A stretch of 64,000 bases of DNA from Oscillospiraceae bacterium (GCA_021199795.1 JAJQHJ010000004.1:62001-126000), one strand, 5' to 3'; shown: positions 33,805 to 42,186, numbered from the stretch's first letter. Numbers and translations are program-made. Notes: generated by a model from the sequence alone, not told the origin.

Positions 33805-33920
33805 AGTCAGGCTCCTGTCTTGAAATTTTCTTCTGGCGTCAGCCAGATTTCATCACTTTTGCAAGCAAAAGTGTTCTCATCGCGAAGCGATTTCTCCCGT
33901 TCGCAGGACGGATTTAGTTG

Positions 33921-33952
33921 AAAAAATCCTGAACTTTGTTCAGGATTTTTTC
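33921..33952. terminator. intrinsic terminator hairpin
   Basis: AAAAAATCCTGAAC / GTTCAGGATTTTTT: a long stem with A- and T-runs on both sides, active in either direction. It directly follows the duplicated tRNA-Tyr 3' end on the minus strand. Confidence 0.8.
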
Positions 33953-33973
33953 TGGTGGGAGAGGATGGATTCG
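33953..33973 (-). repeat. duplicate of the tRNA-Tyr 3' end (att-like)
   Basis: 21 bases identical to 34155-34175, covering the CCA end, the acceptor strand and part of the T-arm of tRNA-Tyr. The rest of the tRNA is absent here. A second copy of a tRNA 3' end is the typical scar of integrase-mediated insertion. Confidence 0.7.
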
Positions 33974-34116
33974 TGACCAAATGCATTTCGCTTCGCGAAA
34001 TGCAGTGAAAATCGGTTCCTCTTTCATCAATTTAACCATAAACACGCTTATATTACTTCGGAGTTTTCTTTGTTCCCGACGCCGATTTTCATCCGAGCTT
34101 CTCACCCGCCCACAGT

Positions 34117-34161
34117 CCCACCAAAGAAAAGACACCCGTCGGGTGCCTTTTCTTTGGTGGG
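34117..34161. repeat. 21-bp-arm palindrome overlapping the tRNA-Tyr CCA end
   Basis: Arms 34117-34137 and 34141-34161 match at 20 of 21 positions. The inner CACCC/GGGTG with flanking AAAAG/CTTTT runs can serve as the tRNA-Tyr terminator on the minus strand. The outer part is an inverted copy of the tRNA acceptor end. Confidence 0.8.
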
Positions 34162-34241
34162 AGAGGATGGATTCGGACCATCGAAGCTGAAAAGCAACAG
34201 ATTTACAGTCTGCCCCCTTTGGCCACTCGGGAACTCTCCCA
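34155..34241 (-). tRNA. tRNA-Tyr (GTA)
   Basis: Minus strand. Acceptor TGGGAGA / TCTCCCA with encoded CCA, anticodon loop CTGTAAA (anticodon GTA), a long variable arm (GCTTTTCAGC region) and T-arm GGTCCGAATCC. About 87 nt with CCA, as expected for a class II tRNA. Confidence 0.93.
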
Positions 34242-34277
34242 TATTTAATTTTCACAAAGCCATCAGGCTTTTGTGTG

Positions 34278-34353
34278 TGGAGCTGGTGGACGGACTTGAA
34301 CCCCCGACCTGCTGATTACAAATCAGCTGCTCTACCAACTGAGCTACACCAGC
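34278..34353 (-). tRNA. tRNA-Thr (TGT)
   Basis: Minus strand. Acceptor GCTGGTG / CACCAGC with encoded CCA, D-arm TAGCTCAGTTGGTAGAGC, anticodon loop TTTGTAA (anticodon TGT) and T-arm GGGGGTTCAAGTCCGTC. 76 nt. It is 36 nt upstream of tRNA-Tyr and probably co-transcribed with it. Confidence 0.94.
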
Positions 34354-34466
34354 AAGCACTCAACAACGTATGCTATGATAACACATCGCAAGCCATTTGT
34401 CAAGCGTTTTTTGAAATATTTTTTCAGATTTCTGCGCAAGCTGTCCAGACACAAAGGAATATTCTG

Positions 34467-34496
34467 TTGACAACCAACTGAAACATATGATATAAT
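34467..34496 (+). promoter_or_regulatory. promoter of toxin I
   Basis: TTGACA 34467-34472, 18 nt, TATAAT 34491-34496. Confidence 0.75.
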
Positions 34497-34555
34497 GTCA
34501 AAAGCAAGAGAGTAAAAGCGGTTTGACCTTCGATAAAACTAAGGAGGTGGCTGCT

Positions 34556-34660
34556 ATGACGATTTTTGAAGTGATTTCCCTTGTGTTATCACTCTTAGAT
34601 TTGATTGCGGGCACGGTACTTGGTATTCTCGGCTTAAAATCCGAGAATAAAAAGAAATAA
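34556..34660 (+). CDS. small hydrophobic peptide, type I toxin-like (cassette I)
   Basis: A 34-residue peptide from ATG 34556: MTIFEVISLVLSLLDLIAGT, then VLGILGLKS and a KKK end. AAGGAGGTGG is upstream, with a possible leader pairing ACCTT/AAGGAGGT. It is a close relative of D and E although about 13 kb away and in the opposite orientation. The transcript can end at AAAGCTG..CAGCTTTTTT around 34783-34812. Confidence 0.82.
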   Translation: MTIFEVISLVLSLLDLIAGTVLGILGLKSENKKK

Positions 34661-34768
34661 CCGCCCGAATTAATCCATAAAGGGACGGTCAATCTCCAAA
34701 ATTAGTGCTATTACCAGTAGCACATATCAGGTTGAACCGAAACTGCATGTGACCAGTTCAGCTCTCTT
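34649..34768 (-). ncRNA. predicted antisense antitoxin RNA of cassette I
   Basis: Minus-strand promoter TTGACA 34798-34803, 17 nt, TATAAT 34775-34780. It ends at the hairpin GACCGTCCC..GGGCGGT followed by TATTTCTTTTT within the toxin I frame. The -35 box is in the loop of the toxin terminator. Confidence 0.75.
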
Positions 34769-34825
34769 GCTATTATTATACCCCAAAGCTGCCCGTTTGT
34801 CAACAGCTTTTTTATTTTAAGGAAA

Positions 34826-34862
34826 AAGCGTGGTGCGGGGCACTTGCTAACCCCGCACCGCA
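34826..34862 (-). terminator. terminator of the beta-propeller gene
   Basis: Stem GGTGCGGGG / CCCCGCACC with a 10-nt loop, followed on the minus strand by ACGCTTTTTCC, about 25 nt after the stop codon. Confidence 0.8.
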
Positions 34863-34884
34863 AATTTATCAGAGAAAAAAGAAT

Positions 34885-37113
34885 TTACCAGTTTGTGTGC
34901 CCTGAGTAGCTGGACTCAATCAGGTCGGCTGAACCGATTATCGAAACTGAGCTCGTGCCAACTGAGAGCGCATATACTCTTCCGTCGCTCATAACATACA
35001 GGATGCCGTTTGAGAGCTCCGCACGCCCGAATTCAAACGCACTGTCGACCTCGTGGGTCTCGACCGTTCCGACAAGGGTGAAGCCGGTTGAACCAAGCTT
35101 GTAGATAGCGTAGGTGCAGCAGTAATCATAGCCGTCAAAGTATTTATACGGGACTCCGATAAGACCGTTCGCTGAGTCTAAATAAAGTATTCTGTTGTCG
35201 TCAATTGCCGGGCTGTCGCAGTCTTCGGTTGAAATCACTGTCTCCGCCGAGAGCGTCAGCTCGTTTGCATCATCAGTTACGAGGTATGAAAGCGTCAGGA
35301 ACCCGTTGTCGTCCTCGGTGAGGGTGATGTAGCCGTCACCGAAAGTCTGAAGACCATGTGTCAGGTCAACGCTGTCGGAGGTTTCGACAATCACCGGGCT
35401 CGATGGACTCGAAAAGTCCGCAATCTGCATTTCACTTCCTGAGCCGAGAATTACTTTCAAGCCGTCGAAGCTCACTGTCTGGTAAGCGGTCGGAAAATCG
35501 ATCTCGCTCATGAGGTTCAGGTTCTCATCAAAAGCGTAAACCGCTGTTATATACCCGCTGTCGCAGTTGCGAAGTGTTGCAACAAGAAGCGTTCCGTCAC
35601 TCAGGCTGATTCCGCCTGTCAGGGCAACTCCCTCGATCGTTGCGGAGTAGCTGAAGCTGGCCGTTCCTCCGGAAAGGGTGAGCTTCTCAACAGAGGTCTC
35701 CTCAGTTCCGGTGTAGCCGAAGACATAAACCGCATCGCCCGAAACAACAACCTTGCCCTCTGAGCCTAAGACCGCCTGGACGGAAACCGGCGTGGACGGA
35801 AGTGCCGCAGCAATTCCGCTGACAACCGTGTAATCAAGGGTTGAAACGGTTTCGGGGATCAGTATGCTTGTAGCTTCTATATAGAGCTTCTCGCCGTTTA
35901 CTGTATAGGTGGGAACGTAGCTGTCGAGATTGTCGCTGGTAAGCGGAGAATTCTGGTACTTGTCATAGCTGGTGACGACATACACATAGCCGTCCTTGAA
36001 GACAGATTCAAGATAGCTTCCGCTCTGGGAGACAACCGACGCCCTTGTGATGGTCGAATCGGTTCCGATGTCGTAGATAACGACCTCGGCGGAGTAGCTG
36101 GTGACTGTGACCTCTTCCTCGGAGTAAACCGAGCTCAGGATGTCGCCGACAACCGAGCTTTCGCTTTCTGTATCCGCGGTGGTGTCAGCCGGGATAACAA
36201 CCGGCTCCTCAGTCGTAACAGAGTAGACAGCGATAAGCCTTGAATCGACTGCATAAATCTCCTCAAGAACTCTCGTCTCGAAAAGACCATTCTCAGGAAC
36301 AGCGTCGCCGATATATTCAAGCGTTCCGGAATCGGAAAGGATGACCTTTACCGTGCTGCCGTCCTTTATATAAATGATGTCGTTGCAGATGAGATAGTCG
36401 CCCGAAAGCTCGCCCTCGGCGATATTCGGGAGGCGAACGCCCTCATTGAGCGTTACATCCGGCTCAACCTCGGGTTCAACGGTGGTCTCAACGCTTTCGG
36501 ATGTACCCTCCTGGGTGGGACTTGTGCTCTCCGGCTCGGCTGCAGTGGTGACGGAAGCGTCAGACTCGGTGTCTGTGCTCTCGGAATCGGATGTGCTCGT
36601 GTCGCCTGTGCTCTCGGAGCCAGAATCGTTGTAAGAATTTTCAATCTCGGCGATTGCGGAATCAAGGGTTACTTTGTCCTCGTCGTCGGCATAATACTTT
36701 CTGAATGTCTTGTGGAGCTCGTCATAGTCGGAAGCGTAAGATGATCCTTTCGAGTCGGTCTCGACAGTCTCAACCTCGCCCAAATCGAAGTATCTCACGC
36801 AGCCAAGAGCCAGTGCCGCACATGCAGCCAAAGATGCCACGGTGCGATAGATTCTGGTTCTCTTTGCACTTGAGCTGACAGTGATATTTCTCTCCGGCTT
36901 CGATGCCTTTTCAGCCTTTTCAGCCTTTTCAGCCTTGCTCTTTTTATTGTCAACAGAGGTCGGGACTTCGTTTGTGGTCATGACAATCTCAGACCGCTTT
37001 GCAGTTTCCGCCTGATGAGCTTCCAGAAACGCGACAATATTGTCCGGCTCCAGCCGCTCTGGCACAGGAATATTCTGCATCATTTCCCAGTAAACGCTAT
37101 TCTTATTAGCCAA
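34885..37113 (-). CDS. membrane-anchored beta-propeller-domain protein
   Basis: A 742-aa protein. TTG 37111-37113 is preferred (MANKNSVYWEMMQNIPVPER) because AAGGAG is 8 nt upstream; a GTG at 37120-37122 would overlap that site. Residues 1-88 are cytoplasmic with a Lys/Glu/Ala repeat (about 56-72). A membrane helix spans about 90-108, then an acidic Ser/Thr/Glu linker to about residue 215 and a large extracellular region resembling the secreted C-terminal beta-propeller family. It sits 35 nt after an ECF sigma gene, so its N-terminus may act as an anti-sigma or sensor; this is inference. Confidence 0.8.
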   Translation of the reverse strand: MANKNSVYWEMMQNIPVPERLEPDNIVAFLEAHQAETAKRSEIVMTTNEVPTSVDNKKSKAEKAEKAEKASKPERNITVSSSAKRTRIYRTVASLAACAALALGCVRYFDLGEVETVETDSKGSSYASDYDELHKTFRKYYADDEDKVTLDSAIAEIENSYNDSGSESTGDTSTSDSESTDTESDASVTTAAEPESTSPTQEGTSESVETTVEPEVEPDVTLNEGVRLPNIAEGELSGDYLICNDIIYIKDGSTVKVILSDSGTLEYIGDAVPENGLFETRVLEEIYAVDSRLIAVYSVTTEEPVVIPADTTADTESESSVVGDILSSVYSEEEVTVTSYSAEVVIYDIGTDSTITRASVVSQSGSYLESVFKDGYVYVVTSYDKYQNSPLTSDNLDSYVPTYTVNGEKLYIEATSILIPETVSTLDYTVVSGIAAALPSTPVSVQAVLGSEGKVVVSGDAVYVFGYTGTEETSVEKLTLSGGTASFSYSATIEGVALTGGISLSDGTLLVATLRNCDSGYITAVYAFDENLNLMSEIDFPTAYQTVSFDGLKVILGSGSEMQIADFSSPSSPVIVETSDSVDLTHGLQTFGDGYITLTEDDNGFLTLSYLVTDDANELTLSAETVISTEDCDSPAIDDNRILYLDSANGLIGVPYKYFDGYDYCCTYAIYKLGSTGFTLVGTVETHEVDSAFEFGRAELSNGILYVMSDGRVYALSVGTSSVSIIGSADLIESSYSGHTNW

Positions 37114-37147
37114 TCCCGACACTCCTTTCTTTTTATTTTTATCAGAT

Positions 37148-37693
37148 TTAGTCGCTCAACGCTTTCCGCAGCTTCTGTTTTGCCCTCGCTATATATGTCC
37201 TGACGGTTGCGCCGTTGATTTCGGTGATTTTGCTCACCTCGTCGCTGGTATAACCGTAGATGGCGTTAAGGGTGAAGCACATTTTTTCGTTGTGGCTCAG
37301 TCCCTCGATGTGCTCAAGGAGCTCGATTCCCTCGTATTTTGTCTCATTGACGGGGATATCATGCATTTCGCCCTCGTCGGCATCGTCATAATCTGAGGTG
37401 GTGGAGCTGATATACTCACGCTGACTGATATATTCCGCCTGTTTTCGCTTTATCTTTGCGGTCAGGATTCTGACCATCCATGCCTGGAATGCATCTTCAT
37501 TCTTGAGGTTTTTGATCCCCTGGAAAGCATCCAGCACCGCATCGCTCACGGCATCCGCCGCATCGTCAGCATTGTTCAGGTTGCATAACGCGTAGTAATA
37601 CAGGTCTTTGTAAATTGCGGAATAAAGCTCGCCGAAAGCAGAAGCATCGCCCCGCCTTGCACGGGTCACAAGCTCCTTGAAGTCGGATTTCAT
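37148..37693 (-). CDS. ECF-type RNA polymerase sigma factor
   Basis: Sigma-70 family, ECF group, 181 aa. Region 2 is around residues 10-75 (RGDASAFGELYSAIYKDLYY and DDAADAVSDAVLDAF) and region 4 near the C-terminus (YGYTSDEVSKITEINGATVR), joined by an acidic linker. The beta-propeller protein follows in the same orientation and is the likely partner. Confidence 0.92.
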   Translation of the reverse strand: MKSDFKELVTRARRGDASAFGELYSAIYKDLYYYALCNLNNADDAADAVSDAVLDAFQGIKNLKNEDAFQAWMVRILTAKIKRKQAEYISQREYISSTTSDYDDADEGEMHDIPVNETKYEGIELLEHIEGLSHNEKMCFTLNAIYGYTSDEVSKITEINGATVRTYIARAKQKLRKALSD

Positions 37694-37836
37694 ATATCAG
37701 TCTCACCTCGATTCGCTGTATGATATTATATTACCACTATCCACACAGCCTCCTCATCGAGGTGCTTCTGTATAAATAGTGTCAAAAAGGTCGCGATTTG
37801 TTTCAACGGGTTTTAAAAAATTTTTTTGTGACGGGC

Positions 37837-37890
37837 GAAACCCCTCCACCGGCTTCGCCGGTCCCCCTCCCCTTTCAGGGGAGGCTATTT
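37837..37890. repeat. dispersed palindromic repeat, CCCCTCC form
   Basis: AAACCCCTCCACCGG, hairpin CCGGCTTCGCCGG, then CCCCTCCCCTTTCAGGGGAGGC. Same form as inside purL and before purH. Confidence 0.8.
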
Positions 37891-37923
37891 TCATTCTCTC
37901 GGAATCTTCTGGAAAAAGTAGTT

Positions 37924-37976
37924 AAAGGCTCCTCTGAAAGGGGAGCTGTCAGCCGTAGGCTGACTGAGGGGTTTTC
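37924..37976. repeat. dispersed palindromic repeat
   Basis: AAAGGCTCCTCTGAAAGGGGAGCTG, hairpin CAGCCGTAGGCTG, ACTGAGGGG. With the preceding copy it forms an inverted pair. Confidence 0.8.
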
Positions 37977-38068
37977 CTTATTATACTCTAATTCCCCGTC
38001 AATTACAAGACGCTATGACAAAATTCATCATCTTATACAACCGGATTCAGCAGTGCCTGGCAAGAGAA

Positions 38069-38090
38069 AAGCCGGCAAGTAGCCGGCTAT
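38069..38090 (-). terminator. terminator of the fibronectin-type-III gene
   Basis: Minus-strand hairpin GCCGGC TACTT GCCGGC followed by TTTTCTCTT, about 40 nt after the stop codon. Confidence 0.8.
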
Positions 38091-38128
38091 CTCTACAGGA
38101 AAAATTATGATGATCGTGAGTATCTGTC

Positions 38129-40837
38129 TTACTTGACGGTTACAGACATGTAGCTGCAAGCCTTGAGAGCGGTTGAGAGAGATCCTGAGTAAGGAACTGC
38201 AACAACTCTTACCTTATAGGTTGTGCCGGAGGTGAGACCAGTGATTGTGGTTGAAGTACCACTTGTTACTGTTGCCTTGCACTTGTAGGTGGTGCTTGAG
38301 CCCTCAGCGACATAGACCTTGTAGCTGGTTGCGCCTGAAACAGCAGTCCAGGAAACTGTGATGGAACCACTTGCAGAGCTGGTTACCGACTTGAGGCTGG
38401 TGGTTGTTGAGCTAGAGTCAACAGGATCATCAGCGGTTACGGTTGCAGCACTTGTTGAGCAGGTGATGGTGGCAGTTCCGGAGCTATAGCCGGTGTTGGC
38501 AACAACGTAGAAGTCATAGCTGGTGCCATCCTTAAGACCGGTGATGTTGACAGCAGTCTTACTAACGGTTCCTGCCTTCTTCCACTCGGTGTTGCTTGAA
38601 CGCTTCCAGTAAACGGTGTAGGAGGTAGCGTCGTCAGCAGCAGTCCAGGAAAGGGTGATCTTTCCGCTTGTGCCGGACTTAGCCTTGAAGCTGGTCGGGT
38701 AAACGGAAGCTGTGCTCGAAGAGCTTGAGCTTGAACCAGAGGATGAGCCTGAGCTTGAGCTTGTTCCAGGTACATACTGGATGTAGCCGACTACAGAAGA
38801 ATTTCCGGAAGTCGAAACTGCATATACCCAAACCTCATAGGAAGCATTCTTGCCATAAGGAATGGTGAAGCTGTTGGCAGAGGTTACATCATCAGATCCG
38901 CCAGTTGTTCCGAGAATACCATACTGTACATAGTAGTAAGCGGTTCCGCTGACCTTATCCCAGGTGATGGTAGTGCTGGTGGTTGTGCTGGAGGAAATGG
39001 TGAGGTTCTTGATAACTGTAGATGTTACAGATGAAGACGAAGAAGAGCTAGAGCTGGATGAGCTCGAAGATGAGCTTGAAGAAGTAGCTGCTACAGCGGC
39101 ATATGCCCAGTAACCGTCTGTAAGCTGATTTCCGTATGCATCATAAGGTACTATAATGATGATAGCAGAAGAGGTGTTGGCAATCGGAAGAGTTGTGCTG
39201 GTGCCCTTGACGGTGACCTGAGTTCCGGTTCCGCTGGTGCCTACGAAGTAGGAAACAACATAGTAGCTTGCGCCTGAGTAAGCAGTCCAGGAAACGGTCT
39301 TGGAGCTGGTGGAGGAAACTACTGTGCAGTTAGTACCACTTGTGGTTGTGGATGAGGTCGAAGAGCCAGTTGAGGAAGAGGTTCCTGCAGTGAGCGTGGT
39401 CGAACCGATGGTGTTTCCGGATGCATCATAAACTACGATAGAGTAGTAGGTGCCGGAAGTAAGGGTTAATGTGCAGTAGTTGGTGGTTCCTGCCCAGACA
39501 GGAGAACCGTTTGCATAAACTACATATCCGATTGAGGACGAGTTGGTCCAGTTGAATGTGTAGCTATAGTAGCCGGTGGTTGCAAGGCCATTGTTGGTGT
39601 AGGTAACTGCGGAAGTAGAGCTTGTCGAGTTGCCTGCAACAAAGGTTGTAGAACCTACGGCTGAGGTTGTACCGGTTGAGTAATAAGCGGTAACAGTTAC
39701 GGTGTAAGTATAGCCGGTGGTAAGGGTAAGACCGGTGTAGGAATTGGTGGTTGCATAGAGGGTCTGGCTTCCGCCGCCGTTAGAGGAGGTTACAGAAATC
39801 ATGTAGCCAGAAAGATTGGTGCTGCTTGCTGCAGTCCAGCTGAGCTTGTAGATGCTGTAGTTTCCAGAGGTGCTGGTGCGTGTAGCAGTGACGGTTGAGC
39901 TGGATGAGCCTGAGTAGGTGCCGACAACTACTGTTGCAGTACCGATTGTGGTAGCAGTTCCGGTAGCGTTAGCTCCGGTGTAGCCAACTACTGTTACATA
40001 GTAGGTGTAGCCGGTCTTCAGATATGCAGAGTAGGACTTGGAGGTTGTTACCTGAGATCCAGTGGATGCAGGAGAAGTCCAGGAAATCTTATAGGAAGTA
40101 TAAGATCCAGTCCAAGCAAAGGTGTACTTGTAAGCACCATATGAAGAGCTGTAGGAACCGACAGTAGCAGTAACATTACCAGTGGTAGAGGTGCTGCCGG
40201 TGGTTCCGGATGAGCCGGAGGTGATCCATGTGCCAACAGTGGTCGAAACGCCTGCGCCGCCAGTCTTGCTCCAACCGGTAACAGTTACAGAATAGAGTGA
40301 AGAGTATGCAACAGGAATAGTTGCAGGGCTGGTTACAACTCCCAGTGAGGTTGAAGAACCTGTGCTGGAGGTCTTGTAGCTGACAGTGTAGCTTGAGTAG
40401 TTGGTGTCAGTCCAGGTTACTGTTGAAGAAGATGTGCCTGCGGACGCTACGGTGACACCTGAAGTTGAGGTGCTCGAAACTGTAGCTTCCTGGCTGACAG
40501 TGCCTGAATCGATAACGGTACCGGTTGAGTCAAATACATTTACAACCAGCTTGTAGGTATCAGCAACAGTGTAATTTACTGTTACGCCGCTGGTGGAATA
40601 GCTTGACGACTGAACGGTGCCGCTTGCAACTGCAGATGTAGTGCCACTTCTCGTAAGAGTGTAGGTGTAGTACGATGCGCTGCTGTTTGCGTTCCATTTC
40701 AAAGTCAGGGTCTTGTTTGTGGTTGATACAGTGATTGAGGGACTCAATGTGGTTGTATCATCCGCAAAAACCGCGAGATTGAGCATTGAAACTGCCAAGA
40801 TAAGGGCGGTTACTAATGCTAAAAGTCTTTTAGTCAT
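38129..40837 (-). CDS. secreted Ser/Thr-rich fibronectin type III repeat protein
   Basis: A 902-aa protein with a signal peptide (about residues 1-25, LLALVTALILAVSMLNLAVFA) and a chain of about eight to ten Fn3-like modules, recognised by repeated W-TA--A-SY-VY patterns such as ISWTAVSGATSYKVYVA. Ser, Thr, Tyr and Gly dominate, and a pure serine run (about 14 Ser) lies near 39020-39090. No sortase motif or membrane anchor is seen at the C-terminus (SYMSVTVK). It is probably an extracellular adhesion or matrix-type protein. Repeat boundaries need computation. Confidence 0.85.
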   Translation of the reverse strand: MTKRLLALVTALILAVSMLNLAVFADDTTTLSPSITVSTTNKTLTLKWNANSSASYYTYTLTRSGTTSAVASGTVQSSSYSTSGVTVNYTVADTYKLVVNVFDSTGTVIDSGTVSQEATVSSTSTSGVTVASAGTSSSTVTWTDTNYSSYTVSYKTSSTGSSTSLGVVTSPATIPVAYSSLYSVTVTGWSKTGGAGVSTTVGTWITSGSSGTTGSTSTTGNVTATVGSYSSSYGAYKYTFAWTGSYTSYKISWTSPASTGSQVTTSKSYSAYLKTGYTYYVTVVGYTGANATGTATTIGTATVVVGTYSGSSSSTVTATRTSTSGNYSIYKLSWTAASSTNLSGYMISVTSSNGGGSQTLYATTNSYTGLTLTTGYTYTVTVTAYYSTGTTSAVGSTTFVAGNSTSSTSAVTYTNNGLATTGYYSYTFNWTNSSSIGYVVYANGSPVWAGTTNYCTLTLTSGTYYSIVVYDASGNTIGSTTLTAGTSSSTGSSTSSTTTSGTNCTVVSSTSSKTVSWTAYSGASYYVVSYFVGTSGTGTQVTVKGTSTTLPIANTSSAIIIIVPYDAYGNQLTDGYWAYAAVAATSSSSSSSSSSSSSSSSSSVTSTVIKNLTISSSTTTSTTITWDKVSGTAYYYVQYGILGTTGGSDDVTSANSFTIPYGKNASYEVWVYAVSTSGNSSVVGYIQYVPGTSSSSGSSSGSSSSSSSTASVYPTSFKAKSGTSGKITLSWTAADDATSYTVYWKRSSNTEWKKAGTVSKTAVNITGLKDGTSYDFYVVANTGYSSGTATITCSTSAATVTADDPVDSSSTTTSLKSVTSSASGSITVSWTAVSGATSYKVYVAEGSSTTYKCKATVTSGTSTTITGLTSGTTYKVRVVAVPYSGSLSTALKACSYMSVTVK

Positions 40838-41139
40838 TTTTTATGACACTCCTTTTTTCGTAAGATTTTTTTGATTTCCCCCTTAGGAATTTTGACAAAA
40901 ACTAAGTTCGTCTGATTCCAGCAGGTTACCGAATACATTATAACATCTTTTTTCACCATTGTAAACCCCGAATTATTAATTTTCACAGGGTAAAAATTAA
41001 TTTTTCACCCGAAAAACTTTCCTGCGAGGTTGCAATTCTTCCGAAAAGGTGTTACACTTATAATACAAATCAGAGTGCGTAATTATTGCACCTAAGAAAA
41101 ATATTTTTTGAGAAATTTTTTGAAAGGACATGAAAACCT
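40838..41139. other. divergent intergenic region
   Basis: Minus-strand promoter for the Fn3 protein: TTTACA 40960-40965, 17 nt, TATAAT 40937-40942, with a leader of about 90 nt. On the plus strand a TATAAT at 41059-41064 could serve galM, but its -35 is poor. Nothing else is seen. Confidence 0.6.
40937..40965 (-). promoter_or_regulatory. predicted promoter of the fibronectin-type-III gene
   Basis: TTTACA, 17-nt spacer, exact TATAAT on the minus strand. Confidence 0.7.
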
Positions 41140-42183
41140 ATGACAACTGTAACAAGAAGAGATTTTGGCTGCCTCTCAACCGGCGAAGCTGTCTCCCTCT
41201 ATGAGCTCAAGAACTCTATGGGCGCATATGTCGAGATAATCACCTACGGCGGAGCCATCCGCTCGATCAACGTTCCCGACAAGAACGGCTATATCGCCGA
41301 CGTAGCTCTTGGCTATGACGACATTTCCGGATATGAGAACCAGGACAAGTATATCGGCGCGCTCATCGGTCGCCACGGCAACAGAATTGAGGACGCAAAG
41401 TTTAAGCTCGGAAGAAAGGTCTATACTTTAGGCAAGAACGACGGCAGAAACAATCTCCACGGCGGCTTCGAGGGCTTCAACAAGAAGATCTGGGACGCCA
41501 GCGTTGACGGCGAGAAGCTTGTTCTTAACTACACTTCTCCTGACGGCGAAGAGGGCTTCCCCGGAACACTTCATGTAACCGTAAAGTACTCGTTTGATGA
41601 CGACTGCGCACTTAAGATTGACTACAACGCAGTAGCCGAGAGCGACACCATCTGCAATCTGACGAATCACTGCTACTTCAACCTCGACGGTCAGGGAACC
41701 GGCTCAATCGAGAACCACTCCCTCAAGATCAACGCTACTCACTTCACAGTCGGCAACTCCGAGTGCCTGCCCACCGGCTATGTTGCAAAGGTTGAGGGAA
41801 CTCCTCTTGACTTCACTGACTTCCACGTAATCGGCGAGAGAATCAACCAGAAGCATGAGCAGCTGGTATTTGCCGGCGGCTATGACCACAACTGGTGCCC
41901 GGGCGGCGAGGGCTTCAGACATATGGCAACCCTCAAGGCTGCTAACACAGGACGTGTCATGGAAGTCTGGTCTGACACCCCCGGTATGCAGTTCTATTCC
42001 GGAAACTTCCTTGACGGCACCGCCCCCTATGGCAAGAACGGCAAGCCGGTTGAGAAGAGAGACGGACTCTGCCTTGAAACCCAGTTCTACCCGAACGCCA
42101 TGAAGTTTGATAACTTCGAGAAGCCGATCCTCAAGGCTGGCGAGAAGTATCATCACGTTACTGTTTATAAGTTCAGCGTTTAA
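41140..42183 (+). CDS. galM: aldose 1-epimerase (galactose mutarotase)
   Basis: Interconverts alpha- and beta-anomers of galactose and glucose. The 347-aa protein has the family motifs GRHGNRI, NLHGGFEGFNKKIW, LTNHCYFNLDG with the catalytic His, and CLETQFYPNAMK with the catalytic Glu. GAAAGGAC precedes the ATG. No galK or galT is adjacent. One of the few plus-strand genes. Confidence 0.96.
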   Translation: MTTVTRRDFGCLSTGEAVSLYELKNSMGAYVEIITYGGAIRSINVPDKNGYIADVALGYDDISGYENQDKYIGALIGRHGNRIEDAKFKLGRKVYTLGKNDGRNNLHGGFEGFNKKIWDASVDGEKLVLNYTSPDGEEGFPGTLHVTVKYSFDDDCALKIDYNAVAESDTICNLTNHCYFNLDGQGTGSIENHSLKINATHFTVGNSECLPTGYVAKVEGTPLDFTDFHVIGERINQKHEQLVFAGGYDHNWCPGGEGFRHMATLKAANTGRVMEVWSDTPGMQFYSGNFLDGTAPYGKNGKPVEKRDGLCLETQFYPNAMKFDNFEKPILKAGEKYHHVTVYKFSV

Positions 42184-42186
42184 TTA

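Larger units (their letters stand above)
33805..34154. other. gene-free region between K+ channel and tRNA-Tyr
   Basis: No CDS. It holds several small palindromes (ACTTTTGC/GCAAAAGT near 33856, GCATTTCGC/GCGAAATGC near 33981), a terminator hairpin at 33921-33952, a second copy of the tRNA-Tyr 3' end at 33953-33973 and a 21-bp-arm palindrome at 34117-34161. Confidence 0.6.
37694..38128. other. intergenic region with repeats and a shared upstream motif
   Basis: No CDS. 37768-37794 matches 21001-21027 at about 23 of 27 positions. Two dispersed repeats lie at 37837-37890 and 37924-37976. The terminator of the fibronectin-type-III gene is at 38069-38090. Confidence 0.6.

Noticed and set aside
33953-34241. 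Second, complete tRNA-Tyr gene
   Set aside because: Only the last 21 bases are duplicated; no D-arm or anticodon arm is present at the downstream copy.
34070-34315. Plus-strand frame of 81 aa over the tRNA genes
   Set aside because: Overlaps two clear tRNA genes and a palindrome; no ribosome site.
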